64,000 nt of DNA from an uncultured Alphaproteobacteria bacterium (GTDB lineage: Bacteria; Pseudomonadota; Alphaproteobacteria; Rs-D84), in NCBI GenBank assembly GCA_934272785.1, contig CAKQSE010000004.1, positions 1-64,000 of the forward strand, read 5' to 3'. Position numbers and translations under genes: made by a program. A model generated the notes under the pieces. It saw only the letters and a program-made list of their open reading frames with translations. It did no database searches and was not told the origin of the DNA. Shown piece by piece: positions 16,076-25,865 of the stretch (its first letter is position 1; each line of letters opens with the position of its first letter).

Positions 16076-16696
16076 TTATGCCAATCTTGCTTCTACCGCT
16101 TTGACCGCGTCAGCCGTCAAAACCAATTTTTCATGTTTCAAGATATCCAAAACATTCAAACCAATCGTCGGCAACGCATCAACATTCGCGATGTTAGCCG
16201 CAGATTTTTTGAAGTTTTCGTCCAACTTGTCCGCACCAACGAACAGAACTGAATCCAGACCCAGTTTCTTTAACTGTTTCGCAAATGCGCCAGTCTTTGC
16301 CGCTGACAACTTTTCAGAATCGATAACGACCAAGCTGCCGTCTTTTGCCTTGGATGACAATGCCATCTTCAGACCCAAGCTGCGGATTTTCTTTGGCAAA
16401 TCGATAGAGTGGTCACGGACAACCGGTCCATGAACAACGCCACCGCCACGCATGTGAACATTGTATTTTTCACCCTGGCGTGCATTACCAGTTTTCTTCT
16501 GTTTGAACGCTTTTTTGCCGCTGCCTTCGACATCAGATACGGTCTTTACCGCATGTGTGCCGGCACGGGCGTTCGCGCGCTGCCAGGTAACAACCCGGTG
16601 CAGAATGTCTGCGCGTGGGTCCAAACCAAAGATGCTGTCGGCCAATTCAACTTTGCCAACCGCTTTGCCATCAAAATTTATAATGTCTATTTGCAT
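16076..16696 (-). CDS. rplD: 50S ribosomal protein L4
   Basis: L4 reaches the exit tunnel and in E. coli controls the S10 operon. The 206-residue sequence has HRVVTWQRANARAGTHAVKT, GSGKKAFKQKKTGNARQG and the block GGGVVHGPVVRDHSIDLPKK, all L4-typical. Canonical position between rplC and rplW. Confidence 0.97.
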   Translation of the reverse strand: MQIDIINFDGKAVGKVELADSIFGLDPRADILHRVVTWQRANARAGTHAVKTVSDVEGSGKKAFKQKKTGNARQGEKYNVHMRGGGVVHGPVVRDHSIDLPKKIRSLGLKMALSSKAKDGSLVVIDSEKLSAAKTGAFAKQLKKLGLDSVLFVGADKLDENFKKSAANIANVDALPTIGLNVLDILKHEKLVLTADAVKAVEARLA

Positions 16697-16729
16697 TTTA
16701 ATTCACCTTACTTTGCTGTTGACCCATTG

Positions 16730-17440
16730 TTATTCTGCAACAGTTTCTGTTTCTGCCGCTGCTTCTGTTACATTTGCAACAGTCGGAACTGGCAAATCTT
16801 TCTGTTCTTTCTTTACCGCATCGGTAATCAGAACGAATGTGCCGTTCGCACCCGGAACCGCGCCTTCGACGAAAATCAGATTTTCAGTCGCGTCTGTTCC
16901 GAAAACTTTCAGATTCTGGACAGTAACTGTTTCATTACCCATCTGACCGGCCATCTTTTTACCTTTCAGAACGCGGCCTGGCCATTCACGCATACCAGTA
17001 CCACCCAATGAACGATGCGCCTTTAAAACACCGTGGGTTGCTTCCTTACCACCAAAATTGTGGCGTTTCATTGCACCCTGAAAGCCTTTACCTTTGCTTG
17101 TCGCTTGGACATCGACAAATTGACCGGCAACAAAATGAGACGCAGACAAAACTGTCCCCGCTGGGATAACACAGTCATCCGATACGCGGAATTCGACAAC
17201 CTTGCGATACGGCTTTACCCCTGCCTTTTCTGCTGCAATTGCCTGGGGTTTGGCAACATGCTTTGCCTTGGCTTCGCGCATACCCAAAATATTCGCGACA
17301 TAGCCGTTCTTTTCTTGCGTGCGATTTCCAATGACAGCACAATCACCCACAGACAAAACCGTTACTGGGTGGGCTGCGCCGGCATCATCATACAGACGCG
17401 TCATTCCTATTTTTGTTGTAATCAATCCGCTACGTTTCAT
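16730..17440 (-). CDS. rplC: 50S ribosomal protein L3
   Basis: L3 is an assembly initiator near the peptidyl-transferase centre. The 236-residue sequence has GLITTKIGMTRLYDDAGAAHPVTV, the block GKGFQGAMKRHNFGGKEATHGV that carries the usual methylated Gln, and GTGMREWPGRVLKGKKMAGQMG. A C-terminal Ala/Glu/Thr tail of about 25 residues is longer than usual. Canonical position after rpsJ. Confidence 0.97.
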   Translation of the reverse strand: MKRSGLITTKIGMTRLYDDAGAAHPVTVLSVGDCAVIGNRTQEKNGYVANILGMREAKAKHVAKPQAIAAEKAGVKPYRKVVEFRVSDDCVIPAGTVLSASHFVAGQFVDVQATSKGKGFQGAMKRHNFGGKEATHGVLKAHRSLGGTGMREWPGRVLKGKKMAGQMGNETVTVQNLKVFGTDATENLIFVEGAVPGANGTFVLITDAVKKEQKDLPVPTVANVTEAAAETETVAE

Positions 17441-17519
17441 TTTTTATGCCTTTTATTCTGTCAGTAGGTCGGCTGCCCTCGTTCAGAATCCGGGGACCGA
17501 CGCTAACAACGTTTCAATT

Positions 17520-17831
17520 TTACAATTTAATTTTTACATCAACACCAGATGCCAAATCCAACTTCATCAAGGCATCAACTGTCTGAGGGGTTGGATTCAC
17601 AATATCTACGACCGCCTTGTGATTGCGGATTTCGAACTGTTCGCGTGATTTTTTATCAACGTGTGGCGAACGGTTGACTGTAAATTTCTGAACCAATGTC
17701 GGCAAGCGAACGGGTCCAACGACATCTGCGCCTGTGCGCTTTGCTGTTTTGACGATTTCATCAACAGATTCCATCAATACGCGATGGTCAAATGCTGTCA
17801 ATTTGATTCGAATTTTAGATGCAGGTACCAT
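17520..17831 (-). CDS. rpsJ: 30S ribosomal protein S10
   Basis: S10 acts in the small-subunit head and, with NusB, in antitermination. I start at the ATG at 17831 (MVPASKIRIKLTAFDHRVL), giving the usual length of 103; AAGGAAA lies upstream. Family blocks: AFDHRVLMESVDEIVKTAKRTGA, GPVRLPTLVQKFTVNRSPHVDKKSREQFE. First gene of the S10 set, right after tuf. Confidence 0.98.
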   Translation of the reverse strand: MVPASKIRIKLTAFDHRVLMESVDEIVKTAKRTGADVVGPVRLPTLVQKFTVNRSPHVDKKSREQFEIRNHKAVVDIVNPTPQTVDALMKLDLASGVDVKIKL

Positions 17832-17912
17832 TTGTTCGTTTTCCTTATGTTTAGCCGGGCCGGTAATCACTGGCGTTATTTTATCCAGTTACACCGACCC
17901 GCGACCTGTTAC

Positions 17913-19100
17913 TTATTTAACAATTTTAGATACAACACCAGCGCCAACTGTGCGTCCGCCTTCACGGATAGCAAAGCGACGGCCTTCGCTCATAGCAATA
18001 GGTGCAATCAATTGCACAGAGATACGAACGTTATCGCCTGGCAGAACCATTTCTTTGTCTGCTGGCAATGTGATTGTACCAGTTACGTCTGTTGTGCTGA
18101 AGTAGAACTGAGGACGATAGTTGCTGAAGAACGCTGTGTGACGTCCACCTTCTTCTTTCGTCAAGATATAAACTTCGGCTTCAAATTCTGTGTGTGGTGT
18201 GATGGAACCTGGTTTGCAGATAATCTGGCCACGTTCAACATCTTCCTTCTTGGTTCCACGCAACAGCAAACCAACGTTATCACCGGCTTCACCCTGATCC
18301 AACATCTTGCGGAACATTTCTACGCCAGTAACTGTTGTTTTCTGTGTCGGGCGCAAACCAACGATTTCGCATTCGTCACCAACCTTGACAGTGCCGGATT
18401 CGATACGGCCTGTAACAACGGTACCACGACCTGTGATCGAGAATACGTCTTCGATTGGCATCAAGAACGGCTTATCAACTGGACGTTCTGGCAGTGGGAT
18501 GTATTCATCCAACGCCTTTAACAACGCGTCGATAGATTCTTTGCCCAAACCGTCGTTTTTGCCTTCCAATGCGGAAACAGCAGAACCACGGATGATTGGT
18601 GCATTGTCACCGTCGAAATCATTTGCGGACAACAGTTCGCGGATTTCCATTTCGACCAATTCCAACAATTCAGGATCGTTCGCCAAATCGCATTTGTTCA
18701 AATAAACAACGATTTTTGGAATACCAACCTGACGCGCCAACAAGATGTGTTCACGTGTCTGAGGCATTGGACCATCAGTTGCAGCAACAACCAAGATAGC
18801 ACCGTCCATCTGGGCCGCACCGGTAATCATGTTTTTAACATAGTCCGCGTGTCCCGGGCAGTCAACGTGCGCATAGTGGCGATGTTCTGTTTCATATTCA
18901 ACGTGTGCAGTATTGATTGTTATACCACGTGCACGTTCTTCTGGTGCGTTATCGATTTTATCAACGCCCTTTTCTTTATCGGCGCCGACACCATAGTAAT
19001 GAACGATAGCAGCAGTCAATGTTGTTTTACCGTGGTCAACGTGACCGATAGTACCAACATTCACATGCGGTTTGGTTCTTACGTACTTTTCTTTTGCCAT
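17913..19100 (-). CDS. tuf: Elongation factor Tu
   Basis: EF-Tu brings aminoacyl-tRNA to the ribosomal A site in a GTP-dependent way. The 395-residue sequence has all G motifs: GHVDHGKTT (G1), RGITI (G2), DCPGH (G3) and NKCD (G4). Domains 2 and 3 follow, with the kirromycin-region sequences intact and the end VGAGVVSKI. Located between fusA and rpsJ, as in many Alphaproteobacteria. A second copy, if any, lies outside the window. Confidence 0.99.
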   Translation of the reverse strand: MAKEKYVRTKPHVNVGTIGHVDHGKTTLTAAIVHYYGVGADKEKGVDKIDNAPEERARGITINTAHVEYETEHRHYAHVDCPGHADYVKNMITGAAQMDGAILVVAATDGPMPQTREHILLARQVGIPKIVVYLNKCDLANDPELLELVEMEIRELLSANDFDGDNAPIIRGSAVSALEGKNDGLGKESIDALLKALDEYIPLPERPVDKPFLMPIEDVFSITGRGTVVTGRIESGTVKVGDECEIVGLRPTQKTTVTGVEMFRKMLDQGEAGDNVGLLLRGTKKEDVERGQIICKPGSITPHTEFEAEVYILTKEEGGRHTAFFSNYRPQFYFSTTDVTGTITLPADKEMVLPGDNVRISVQLIAPIAMSEGRRFAIREGGRTVGAGVVSKIVK

Positions 19101-19228
19101 AGTTTTTTCTCCTTAGGCTTTGGCTTGTTAAAACGATTTCGAAATTTGATTTCCGATTTTTTGGATTTCAAACCCAATAATAAACCAGAAATCAAAAATC
19201 ACAATCTTTTTTTTATTATTTTTTTTCT

Positions 19229-21310
19229 TTACTTCGTCAGCTTTTTGATAACCTCATCTGCGACGTTCTGCGGCACTTCGTCATAGTGCGACAATTCCAT
19301 ATACGGATTTGCACGCCCCTGGGACAAAGAACGCAAGGTCTTGACATATCCGAACAGATTTGCCAACGGAACATAGGCTGAAATCTGCTGGTTACCAAAC
19401 TGCGTTTCAATACCATTGATTTGTCCGCGGCGGCTGTTCAAGTCACCGATAATGTCACCGACGTATTCTTCCGGTGTATTGACCGAAAGCTTCATAATCG
19501 GTTCCAGCAACTTTGGCGATGCTTTTTTCATAGCTTCGCGGAAGCAAGCACGCGCCGCAATTTCAAAGCACAATACATTGGAGTCAACTTCGTGATATTT
19601 ACCATCAACCAATGTAGCCTTGAAATCCACTGTCGGATAGCCAATCAGAACACCTGTCTGTTGGGCTATCTTTAAACCCTTTTCAACACCCGGGATGTAT
19701 TCTTTTGGAATCGCACCACCGACAATCTTGTTTTCGAATTCGTATCCTTTGCCCGGTTCCAACGGTTCAAATTCAATTTTAACCTGGGCATACTGACCCG
19801 AACCACCAGACTGTTTCTTGTGGGTGTATTCTTCGGTAACCGGTTTGCGGAATGTTTCACGGTATGCAATACGTGGTTCACCAACGTTCACATCAACCTT
19901 AAACTCGCGCAACAGACGATCAACCAAAATTTCCAAGTGCAATTCACCAACACCGGCCAAAATTGTCTGGCCAGATTCTTCGTCAACCGACACGCGGAAC
20001 GACGGATCTTCCTTGGCCAATGCCTGCAAGCCCAGGGACATCTTTTCAATGTCAGCCTTGGTCTTAGGCTCAACCGCGATGCTGATAACCGGTTCTGGAA
20101 CGTGAATATTTTCCAAGATAATCGGATTCGCTTCGTCGCACAGTGTATCACCAGTAATTGTTTCTTTCATACCAACCAATGTGATAATATCACCAGCCGA
20201 CGCTTCCTTGATTTCTTCACGCTGGTTCGAATGCATCAACAACATACGACCAACACGTTCACGTTTATCACGGTTAGAATTGTAGATATAAGAGCCCGAT
20301 GTCAATTTACCAGAATAGATACGGATGAACATCAAGTTTCCAACGAACGGGTCATTTGCAACCTTGAACGCCAACGCGGCAAATGGTTCTTTTGGATCTG
20401 GGTGACGTTCGGTGACTGTTTCACGGTCCATCTTGGTTCCCTTGATTGCCGGGACATCCAATGGGCTGGGCAGATAGTCAACGATTGCATCCAACAACGG
20501 CTGAACACCCTTGTTCTTGAACGCTGTTCCGCACAATACCGGATTAAAGTTCTGGGCGATTGTTCCCTTGCGAATCAACTTTTTGATTGTGGCGACATCT
20601 GGTTTGTTGCCTTCCATATAGGCTTCCATAATATCATCGTCCAGTGTCACAACTTCTTCAATCAATTTGTTGTGCAATTCTTCGGCTTTTTCGCGCAAAT
20701 CTTCTGGGATTTCTTTGATGTGCGGGTCCTTGCCCAAATCATCTTCCCAGACAATAGCACGCATTTCAACGACGTCAACAACGCCACGGAAATCAGATTC
20801 TGCGCCGATTGGGAAATTGATGACCAACGGATTTGCACCCAAACGTTCACGAATCATATCAACACAGCGGAAAAAGTTTCCACCGATACGATCCATTTTA
20901 TTGATAAAGCAAATACGTGGAACATTGTAACGATCCGCCTGACGCCATACAGTTTCTGTCTGGGGCTGAACACCGGACACAGATTCAAACACTGCGACCG
21001 CGCCGTCCAAAACGCGCAGCGAACGTTCCACTTCCATTGTAAAGTCAACGTGTCCCGGGGTATCAATCAAATTGATACGGTGATCACGCCAAAAGCATGT
21101 TGTTGCCGCAGACGTAATCGTGATACCACGTTCTTGTTCCTGTTCCATCCAGTCCATCGTCGCGCCACCATCGTGAACTTCGCCGATTTTATATGTTTTT
21201 CCTGTATAGAAAAGAATACGTTCTGATGTTGTTGTTTTACCCGCGTCAATATGGGCCATAATGCCGATATTGCGGTACATATGTAATGGTGCGGTTTTTC
21301 CGACTGACAT
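19229..21310 (-). CDS. fusA: Elongation factor G
   Basis: EF-G drives ribosomal translocation and, with RRF, recycling. The 693-residue sequence has AHIDAGKTT (G1), RGITI (G2), DTPGHVDF (G3), NKMD (G4), domain IV with GGSGQYAQV, and the C-terminal RSLSQGRANPYMELSHYDEVP. Complete length. It lies between rpsG and tuf, with a 128-bp AT-rich spacer to tuf in which I see no clear promoter. Confidence 0.99.
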   Translation of the reverse strand: MSVGKTAPLHMYRNIGIMAHIDAGKTTTSERILFYTGKTYKIGEVHDGGATMDWMEQEQERGITITSAATTCFWRDHRINLIDTPGHVDFTMEVERSLRVLDGAVAVFESVSGVQPQTETVWRQADRYNVPRICFINKMDRIGGNFFRCVDMIRERLGANPLVINFPIGAESDFRGVVDVVEMRAIVWEDDLGKDPHIKEIPEDLREKAEELHNKLIEEVVTLDDDIMEAYMEGNKPDVATIKKLIRKGTIAQNFNPVLCGTAFKNKGVQPLLDAIVDYLPSPLDVPAIKGTKMDRETVTERHPDPKEPFAALAFKVANDPFVGNLMFIRIYSGKLTSGSYIYNSNRDKRERVGRMLLMHSNQREEIKEASAGDIITLVGMKETITGDTLCDEANPIILENIHVPEPVISIAVEPKTKADIEKMSLGLQALAKEDPSFRVSVDEESGQTILAGVGELHLEILVDRLLREFKVDVNVGEPRIAYRETFRKPVTEEYTHKKQSGGSGQYAQVKIEFEPLEPGKGYEFENKIVGGAIPKEYIPGVEKGLKIAQQTGVLIGYPTVDFKATLVDGKYHEVDSNVLCFEIAARACFREAMKKASPKLLEPIMKLSVNTPEEYVGDIIGDLNSRRGQINGIETQFGNQQISAYVPLANLFGYVKTLRSLSQGRANPYMELSHYDEVPQNVADEVIKKLTK

Positions 21311-21367
21311 AGATTCTTTCCTTGTTTATTTCTTGTTTTAACCCAATTTGTTCTTGTGTTGATACAA

Positions 21368-21841
21368 TTACCAACGGAAGTGCGCAAACGCCTTGTTCGC
21401 ATCTGCCATTTTGTGTGTATCAATCTTTTTCTTGAACGCGCCACCCTGGCCCGACAATGCATCACGCAATTCACCGAACAGGCGATCTTCCATTGCGCGT
21501 TCGCCACGTTTACGTGCGAACATCACCAACCAACGCAACGCCAATGTCTGCTGACGTGCCGGACGAACCTCGACCGGGACCTGGTAAGTTGCACCGCCAA
21601 CACGACGGCCTTTAACCTCAACTGATGGTTTCAATGCATCAACCGCTTCCAAAAATGCGGCCAATTCATCGCCGTCTTTTGCAACTTTTTTCAGTTTTTC
21701 CAGTGCACCATACACGATGTTTTCGGCAACTTCCTTTTTGCCATCCCACATAATTACATTGATACATTTTGCAACAACCAGATTGTTATATTTTGAATCT
21801 GGCAGAATTTCGCGTTTTGCTGCACTTTTACGTCTTGACAT
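21368..21841 (-). CDS. rpsG: 30S ribosomal protein S7
   Basis: S7 nucleates head assembly of the small subunit and forms the E-site region. The 157-residue sequence has MSRRKSAAKREILPDSKYNNL, KPSVEVKGRRVGGATYQVPVEV and ARKRGERAMEDRLFGELRDA. Typical length; between rpsL and fusA. Confidence 0.98.
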   Translation of the reverse strand: MSRRKSAAKREILPDSKYNNLVVAKCINVIMWDGKKEVAENIVYGALEKLKKVAKDGDELAAFLEAVDALKPSVEVKGRRVGGATYQVPVEVRPARQQTLALRWLVMFARKRGERAMEDRLFGELRDALSGQGGAFKKKIDTHKMADANKAFAHFRW

Positions 21842-21923
21842 TTTTGCTTTTCCTTTTATTTCTTCATCTGTTTTTGTTCAGATTACTCACATGACCGCGT
21901 CATGTGCATGGGTTATCTTATAA

Positions 21924-22295
21924 TTATTTGCCGGCCTTGGCACCATACAGGGAACGGCCCTGCTTTCTGCTGTCAACGCCCTTGGTATCCAAAACACCAC
22001 GGATAATGTGATATTTAACACCAGGCAAGTCCTTTACACGACCGCCACGAATCATAACGACGCTGTGTTCCTGCAGGTTGTGACCTTCGCCAGGAATATA
22101 TGCGGTGACTTCGCGACCATTGGCCAGTTTAACACGTGCAACCTTACGCTGCGCCGAGTTAGGTTTCTTTGGTGTGGTTGTGTACACACGTGTGCAAACA
22201 CCACGCTTTTGTGGGGCCTCCATCATGTCAGGTGCTGTGGATTTCACAACAACCTTTTTGCGAGGTTTCCGAATCAGTTGATTTACTGTTGGCAT
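21924..22295 (-). CDS. rpsL: 30S ribosomal protein S12
   Basis: S12 is at the decoding centre. The 123-residue sequence has the TPKKPNSAQRKVARV loop and GGRVKDLPGVKYHIIRG, where the two Lys residues that commonly mutate in streptomycin resistance are both the sensitive type. First gene of the str unit; it has a consensus promoter 150-180 bp upstream. Confidence 0.99.
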   Translation of the reverse strand: MPTVNQLIRKPRKKVVVKSTAPDMMEAPQKRGVCTRVYTTTPKKPNSAQRKVARVKLANGREVTAYIPGEGHNLQEHSVVMIRGGRVKDLPGVKYHIIRGVLDTKGVDSRKQGRSLYGAKAGK

Positions 22296-22443
22296 TCAAA
22301 ATCTCTTTGTTTGTTCTTCTTTTTTTGCTTGCACAAAAACTGCCCCACAGATTTATCTCAACGGGATGTCCGCGATTATAAACCTGTCAAACGTGCAGAT
22401 TTCTGTGTTTTCCACTTTCCTTGTTTACACGGAAAGCGAACAT

Positions 22444-22472
22444 ACTATAATCACACAGCCCAACATTGTCAA
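22444..22472 (-). promoter_or_regulatory. Promoter of the str operon
   Basis: On the minus strand TTGACA (22472-22467), a 17-bp spacer and TATAGT (22449-22444) form a near-perfect promoter. The leader to rpsL is about 140 nt. It also contains TTGACAGGTTTATAAT, but the two hexamers are only 4 bp apart and cannot work together. Confidence 0.8.
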
Positions 22473-22595
22473 GGATTTTTATAACACGCGCATTGAAAAA
22501 CCGCCTGTTTTTAAGGGTTATTCGCCGCCACACAAATGACAAACAATTTATTTGTGTAAAAACAAAACTGGACAAATAAAAAATACAGAAAACAA

Positions 22596-23357
22596 TCAGA
22601 ATTTTACAGAAAAACCGACACCCAATTTCCAATAATTATCATAGTTCATCAAATTGTTATCGGCGTCCCTGGTTTCAAAATGATATTTAACATATGGATT
22701 TATTGACGCGGCGGTGGACAGATTATACACAACCTGGGCACTGATGGCGCGATTGTATATTGTCTTGGGTCGCGAAATTTGCAGAAATGCGTAATCCAAT
22801 TCCAAAATCACAGCAACATCGTCCAAGAAGTAATACATAACCTGGGGCGAAATTTTAATATTCCAGAAATTTCCACCACCGTCCTTGACAAACTGGGGCG
22901 ACAATTTGACCGACCATTGCGCGCGACGCCACCGCACACCATGCAATCGCATATCCAGCGTCACGTTATTTCGCCCATACCGCGCACCATTGTCGGCACG
23001 CCGGGTCCACGCCGGACCGTATGCCAGGCCGACCTCGAACTTTAATGGCGGGGTTGTCCATATTTTATACAGCACGCCAATTTGCGTATCGGAATAATCG
23101 TTGTCCGTGCTGAATTGCACCGTGAAATTGTCATCAGGACTGTAATCTAATGTCAAACTGGTGTTATGTATGCGACCGGCCGAAAAATCCGTCTGGGAAT
23201 GTCCATCGCGCGTGCGCCCCGTGACAAATGCCACGCCAAAATGTGCCGAAAATTCACCGGGGTGCACAATACGACTGACGTCGCCAATGTCGGCGCGCGC
23301 CGCGCCCACACCGACGCCAATCATTATTATAAAAAGCCAGCGCACCCGGACCATCAT
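22596..23357 (-). CDS. Outer-membrane beta-barrel protein (predicted)
   Basis: I do not recognise the exact family. The 253-residue protein has a signal peptide (WLFIIMIGVGVGAARA), then alternating polar/aromatic strands typical of an outer-membrane barrel (for example SLTLDYSPDDNFTVQFSTD, VTLDMRLHGVRW, SAQVVYNLSTAASINPYVKYHFE) and it ends in a hydrophobic, aromatic C-terminal strand with a terminal Phe (KLGVGFSVKF). That is the usual BAM recognition signal. It is 105 bp downstream of another barrel gene, separated by a strong terminator. Confidence 0.7.
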   Translation of the reverse strand: MMVRVRWLFIIMIGVGVGAARADIGDVSRIVHPGEFSAHFGVAFVTGRTRDGHSQTDFSAGRIHNTSLTLDYSPDDNFTVQFSTDNDYSDTQIGVLYKIWTTPPLKFEVGLAYGPAWTRRADNGARYGRNNVTLDMRLHGVRWRRAQWSVKLSPQFVKDGGGNFWNIKISPQVMYYFLDDVAVILELDYAFLQISRPKTIYNRAISAQVVYNLSTAASINPYVKYHFETRDADNNLMNYDNYWKLGVGFSVKF

Positions 23358-23404
23358 TTATCCCCCAGGTTACCGTCCGCGCCACAATCGTACAACAGGA
23401 CGAA

Positions 23405-23440
23405 ATTCAAAACAAAGGCCCGCGCAATTTGCGCGGGCCA
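23405..23440 (-). terminator. Terminator of the barrel gene at 23463
   Basis: On the minus strand the stem GGCCCGCGCA / TGCGCGGGCC is followed by TTTGTTTTG. Confidence 0.8.
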
Positions 23441-23462
23441 ATGCCTTTCTCTAATTAAATCA

Positions 23463-24227
23463 TTAGAACTGGATACCGAATTTGCCGCCAAAGCCAAAGC
23501 CGTCGTCAAATTCCCAATCGCCAGTTGCATGACGCAATGTTGTGGAAACATATGCACCAACGAATTTGTTCGCGTCGATGTTATAGTTCACACCCAATTT
23601 GCCGTCCCATGTGCCAGCATTGTCGAATTCATCATCGGTGTATCCGGTGTATTCTGCACCAGCATACAATGCCCAGTCAGGTGTCAAGGACAAGAATCCA
23701 TCGATACCCGCCTTTAACTGGTGAACACCTTCGTCGTTCCAGTTGAACGATTCTGTGTTGCCATATGTAAATGCAAAGTGACCAGCAACTGTCCACATAT
23801 CTGTGACATAGCCTGCGCGAACGCCAGCGGTCCATGCATAGTCAGTCATATCTTTGTCCAAGAACGGGCTGTGATCACCCCAAACCGGTGTTACAGTGTA
23901 TGCACCATAAACATCAGCCTTGATATTGCCCATGTCCAATGCGCGATAGCTGGCCCCAACGGTCAAATCGCCCCATGTGCTGTGATCAAACCAATCCTGT
24001 TCGGCAACGTCTGTCAAAACAGCGACCGACAATTTATCGGTTACGCCATAACCAAATCCCTGGCGCAGTGCCCATGTATCTGTGTGTTCAGAATGAGAAG
24101 CCACTTCGGTCATGCTGTAAAATTTGCCCTGATCTGGACGATACAGCGGATTGTCATTTATCGCTGCAGCGTTCGCAGCAGATACCGCGAAAACAGCCAT
24201 CAAGGAAGTTAAAGCTAATTTTTTCAT
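23463..24227 (-). CDS. Outer-membrane beta-barrel protein (porin-like)
   Basis: The 254-residue protein starts at the ATG at 24227 (AAAGGAAAGGATATATT before it) with the signal peptide MKKLALTSLMAVFAVSAANA. The mature part is a chain of short Gly/Tyr/Trp-rich strands with Asp-rich turns and ends with FDDGFGFGGKFGIQF, a barrel-type C-terminus with terminal Phe. The length suggests an 8- to 12-stranded barrel. It has a promoter with a long AT-rich leader and its own terminator, so it is probably well expressed. Ligand or role unknown. Confidence 0.7.
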   Translation of the reverse strand: MKKLALTSLMAVFAVSAANAAAINDNPLYRPDQGKFYSMTEVASHSEHTDTWALRQGFGYGVTDKLSVAVLTDVAEQDWFDHSTWGDLTVGASYRALDMGNIKADVYGAYTVTPVWGDHSPFLDKDMTDYAWTAGVRAGYVTDMWTVAGHFAFTYGNTESFNWNDEGVHQLKAGIDGFLSLTPDWALYAGAEYTGYTDDEFDNAGTWDGKLGVNYNIDANKFVGAYVSTTLRHATGDWEFDDGFGFGGKFGIQF

Positions 24228-24280
24228 AATATATCCTTTCCTTTTGTTAAAGAACACTAGATTGTTTTCTAGCTGTCCCT

Positions 24281-24310
24281 ATTTTACTGTGAAAAGATAC
24301 CCATTTTCAA
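24281..24310 (-). promoter_or_regulatory. Promoter of the barrel gene at 23463
   Basis: On the minus strand TTGAAA (24310-24305), an 18-bp spacer and TAAAAT (24286-24281) lie about 55 bp upstream of the start codon. Confidence 0.6.
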
Positions 24311-24390
24311 CCGCAAAGATTTTTGCAAAAGATTCTAAAACATGTTATAATTCGCGCGTTCGCGATTCGGATTTAATTCCCAAAACATAT

Positions 24391-24419
24391 AAAAAACGCC
24401 CTGTTTTCCGGGCATTTTT
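24391..24419 (-). terminator. Terminator of mltG
   Basis: The short stem GCCC / GGGC with an 8-base loop is followed on the minus strand by GTTTTTT. Confidence 0.6.
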
Positions 24420-24482
24420 CATTTTCAGACAAATTTCACACAAAATCAAAAAACATTAAACTTTTTAACGATTGCCGTATTT

Positions 24483-25496
24483 TTAGTTTTTGTTTCTGGC
24501 TTTTTTTATCTCGCGCCAGTCGGCATGATTGCGCAAGTGTTCTTGGTATGAATTTGAAAACTTGTGTCCGCCGCGTCCATCTGCAACAAAAAACAGATAA
24601 TTAGTATCCGCCGGACGCAATACCGCACGAATCGCCGCCTGGCCAACATTGGCAATCGGTGCCGGTGGCAGGCCATCTTTGACATATGTATTATACGGGC
24701 TGTCCACGCGCAGATGTCCGCGCAACAGTGGCGCGCCCTGCATATCACCCAGACCGCCTGTCAGTGCATACACAACCGTCGGATCCGCCTGGAGGCGCAT
24801 TCCCGACCGCAGGCGATTTAAATACACACTGGCGACAACCGGCATTTCCGATTCGCGCGGCGTTTCCTTTTGAACAATTGACGCCAGGGTTATCACCTGG
24901 TTCCAATCTTTCAGTGGTTTCGGCATAACCCGCCCCGCCCTGGCCCAGGCGTCCTGGATATCAACCATCTTTTTACGCGCCAATTCCAATAATGCCAGGC
25001 GTGACGTCCCACGCGCCACGCGATATGTATCGGGGAAAATATCGCCATCGTGCAGATTGCACACCGGGGCCGTTTTCCCAGGGGCGCATTCCACGTCGCC
25101 CGTCAATGCCGCACTGGTCAATAATAATTGTTTCGTCTGTTTTATGGTCAGCCCTTCGGGAATAACAACAACGGTTGTTGCGATATCACCACGCGCCAAC
25201 ATACGCGCCACACGCCACACACTGGCCCCGCGCGGGATATCATAGACCCCACTTTGAATTTTACCGCCATGCGCGCGCACCGCAAATTTAAACAGGTCTG
25301 GCGACGAAATTAAATCATTTGCGGCCAGCGCACCGGCAACCGATGCAACCGACGCACCACGTGACAACGTGAACGTTGTATTTTCACGAATTGGCGATTG
25401 AATACCAAACGCATATATCACACCGACCAGCCCCATTGCAATCACCGCACCGGCCAACCGTATCAATTTTTTATCACAAGATTTTTTTCGACGCAT
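24483..25496 (-). CDS. mltG: Endolytic murein transglycosylase MltG
   Basis: MltG cuts nascent glycan strands at the inner membrane and sets their length. The 337-residue protein has one N-terminal TM helix (about 12-32), a LysM-like region, and the YceG catalytic core with ASIVQKETPRESEM; the Glu of this motif (residue 211) is the likely catalytic residue. Further on are VASVYLNRLRSGMRLQADPTV and SPYNTYVKDGLPPAPIANVG, both diagnostic. In many Alphaproteobacteria mltG follows fabF; here fabF-acpP is about 4 kb away. One odd feature is a small insert with two cysteines (CAPGKTAPVCN, about residues 137-147). Confidence 0.95.
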   Translation of the reverse strand: MRRKKSCDKKLIRLAGAVIAMGLVGVIYAFGIQSPIRENTTFTLSRGASVASVAGALAANDLISSPDLFKFAVRAHGGKIQSGVYDIPRGASVWRVARMLARGDIATTVVVIPEGLTIKQTKQLLLTSAALTGDVECAPGKTAPVCNLHDGDIFPDTYRVARGTSRLALLELARKKMVDIQDAWARAGRVMPKPLKDWNQVITLASIVQKETPRESEMPVVASVYLNRLRSGMRLQADPTVVYALTGGLGDMQGAPLLRGHLRVDSPYNTYVKDGLPPAPIANVGQAAIRAVLRPADTNYLFFVADGRGGHKFSNSYQEHLRNHADWREIKKARNKN

Positions 25497-25550
25497 AATA
25501 AGGTATTATTACAGATAAAAAATCAATTGCCACTGATTTAATTTTTTTGG

Positions 25551-25640
25551 CTTTCCTCGCTGGAGCATCCACGCTGCGCGCACAATAAAAAAAACACAGC
25601 TAACGCGGTATTTTTCTATTGTGGTCGGAGTGACTGGGTT
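25551..25640. repeat. Degenerate duplicate of tRNA-Pro 3' end and terminator
   Basis: This 90-bp stretch closely matches 25719-25807, which covers the tRNA-Pro 3' end, its CCA and its terminator. The last 19 bases (25622-25640) equal the tRNA 3' end but the match stops inside the T-arm. The segment between the copies also holds GGTTCGAACC-type T-loop pieces. No tRNA could fold here. Confidence 0.7.
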
Positions 25641-25751
25641 GCGCTGCGCGCGACCTTGGCTCGTTCACTGACGTTCACCGGCATACTGCCGTCTGCCTCT
25701 CGCCTGCGGTTCGAACCGCTTTCCTCGCTGGTTCGAACCCACGCTGCGCGC

Positions 25752-25787
25752 ACAATAAAAAACACCGCTGACGCGGTATTTTTTATT
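25752..25787 (-). terminator. Terminator of tRNA-Pro
   Basis: On the minus strand ATACCGC-GTCA-GCGGTGT is followed by TTTTTTA immediately downstream of the tRNA. Confidence 0.7.
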
Positions 25788-25788
25788 G

Positions 25789-25865
<77 letters not shown>

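Noticed and set aside
6188..21226. Many long plus-strand ORFs opposite the ribosomal genes
   Set aside because: They lie antisense to conserved ribosomal genes in positions expected from codon bias, with no family signature.
22381..22400. Second promoter TTGACAGGTTTATAAT upstream of rpsL
   Set aside because: The two hexamers are only 4 bp apart; the 22444-22472 pair with 17-bp spacing is far better.
25618..25655. Second tRNA gene
   Set aside because: Only the 3' end matches tRNA-Pro; no anticodon arm or D-arm is present, and the T-arm is broken.
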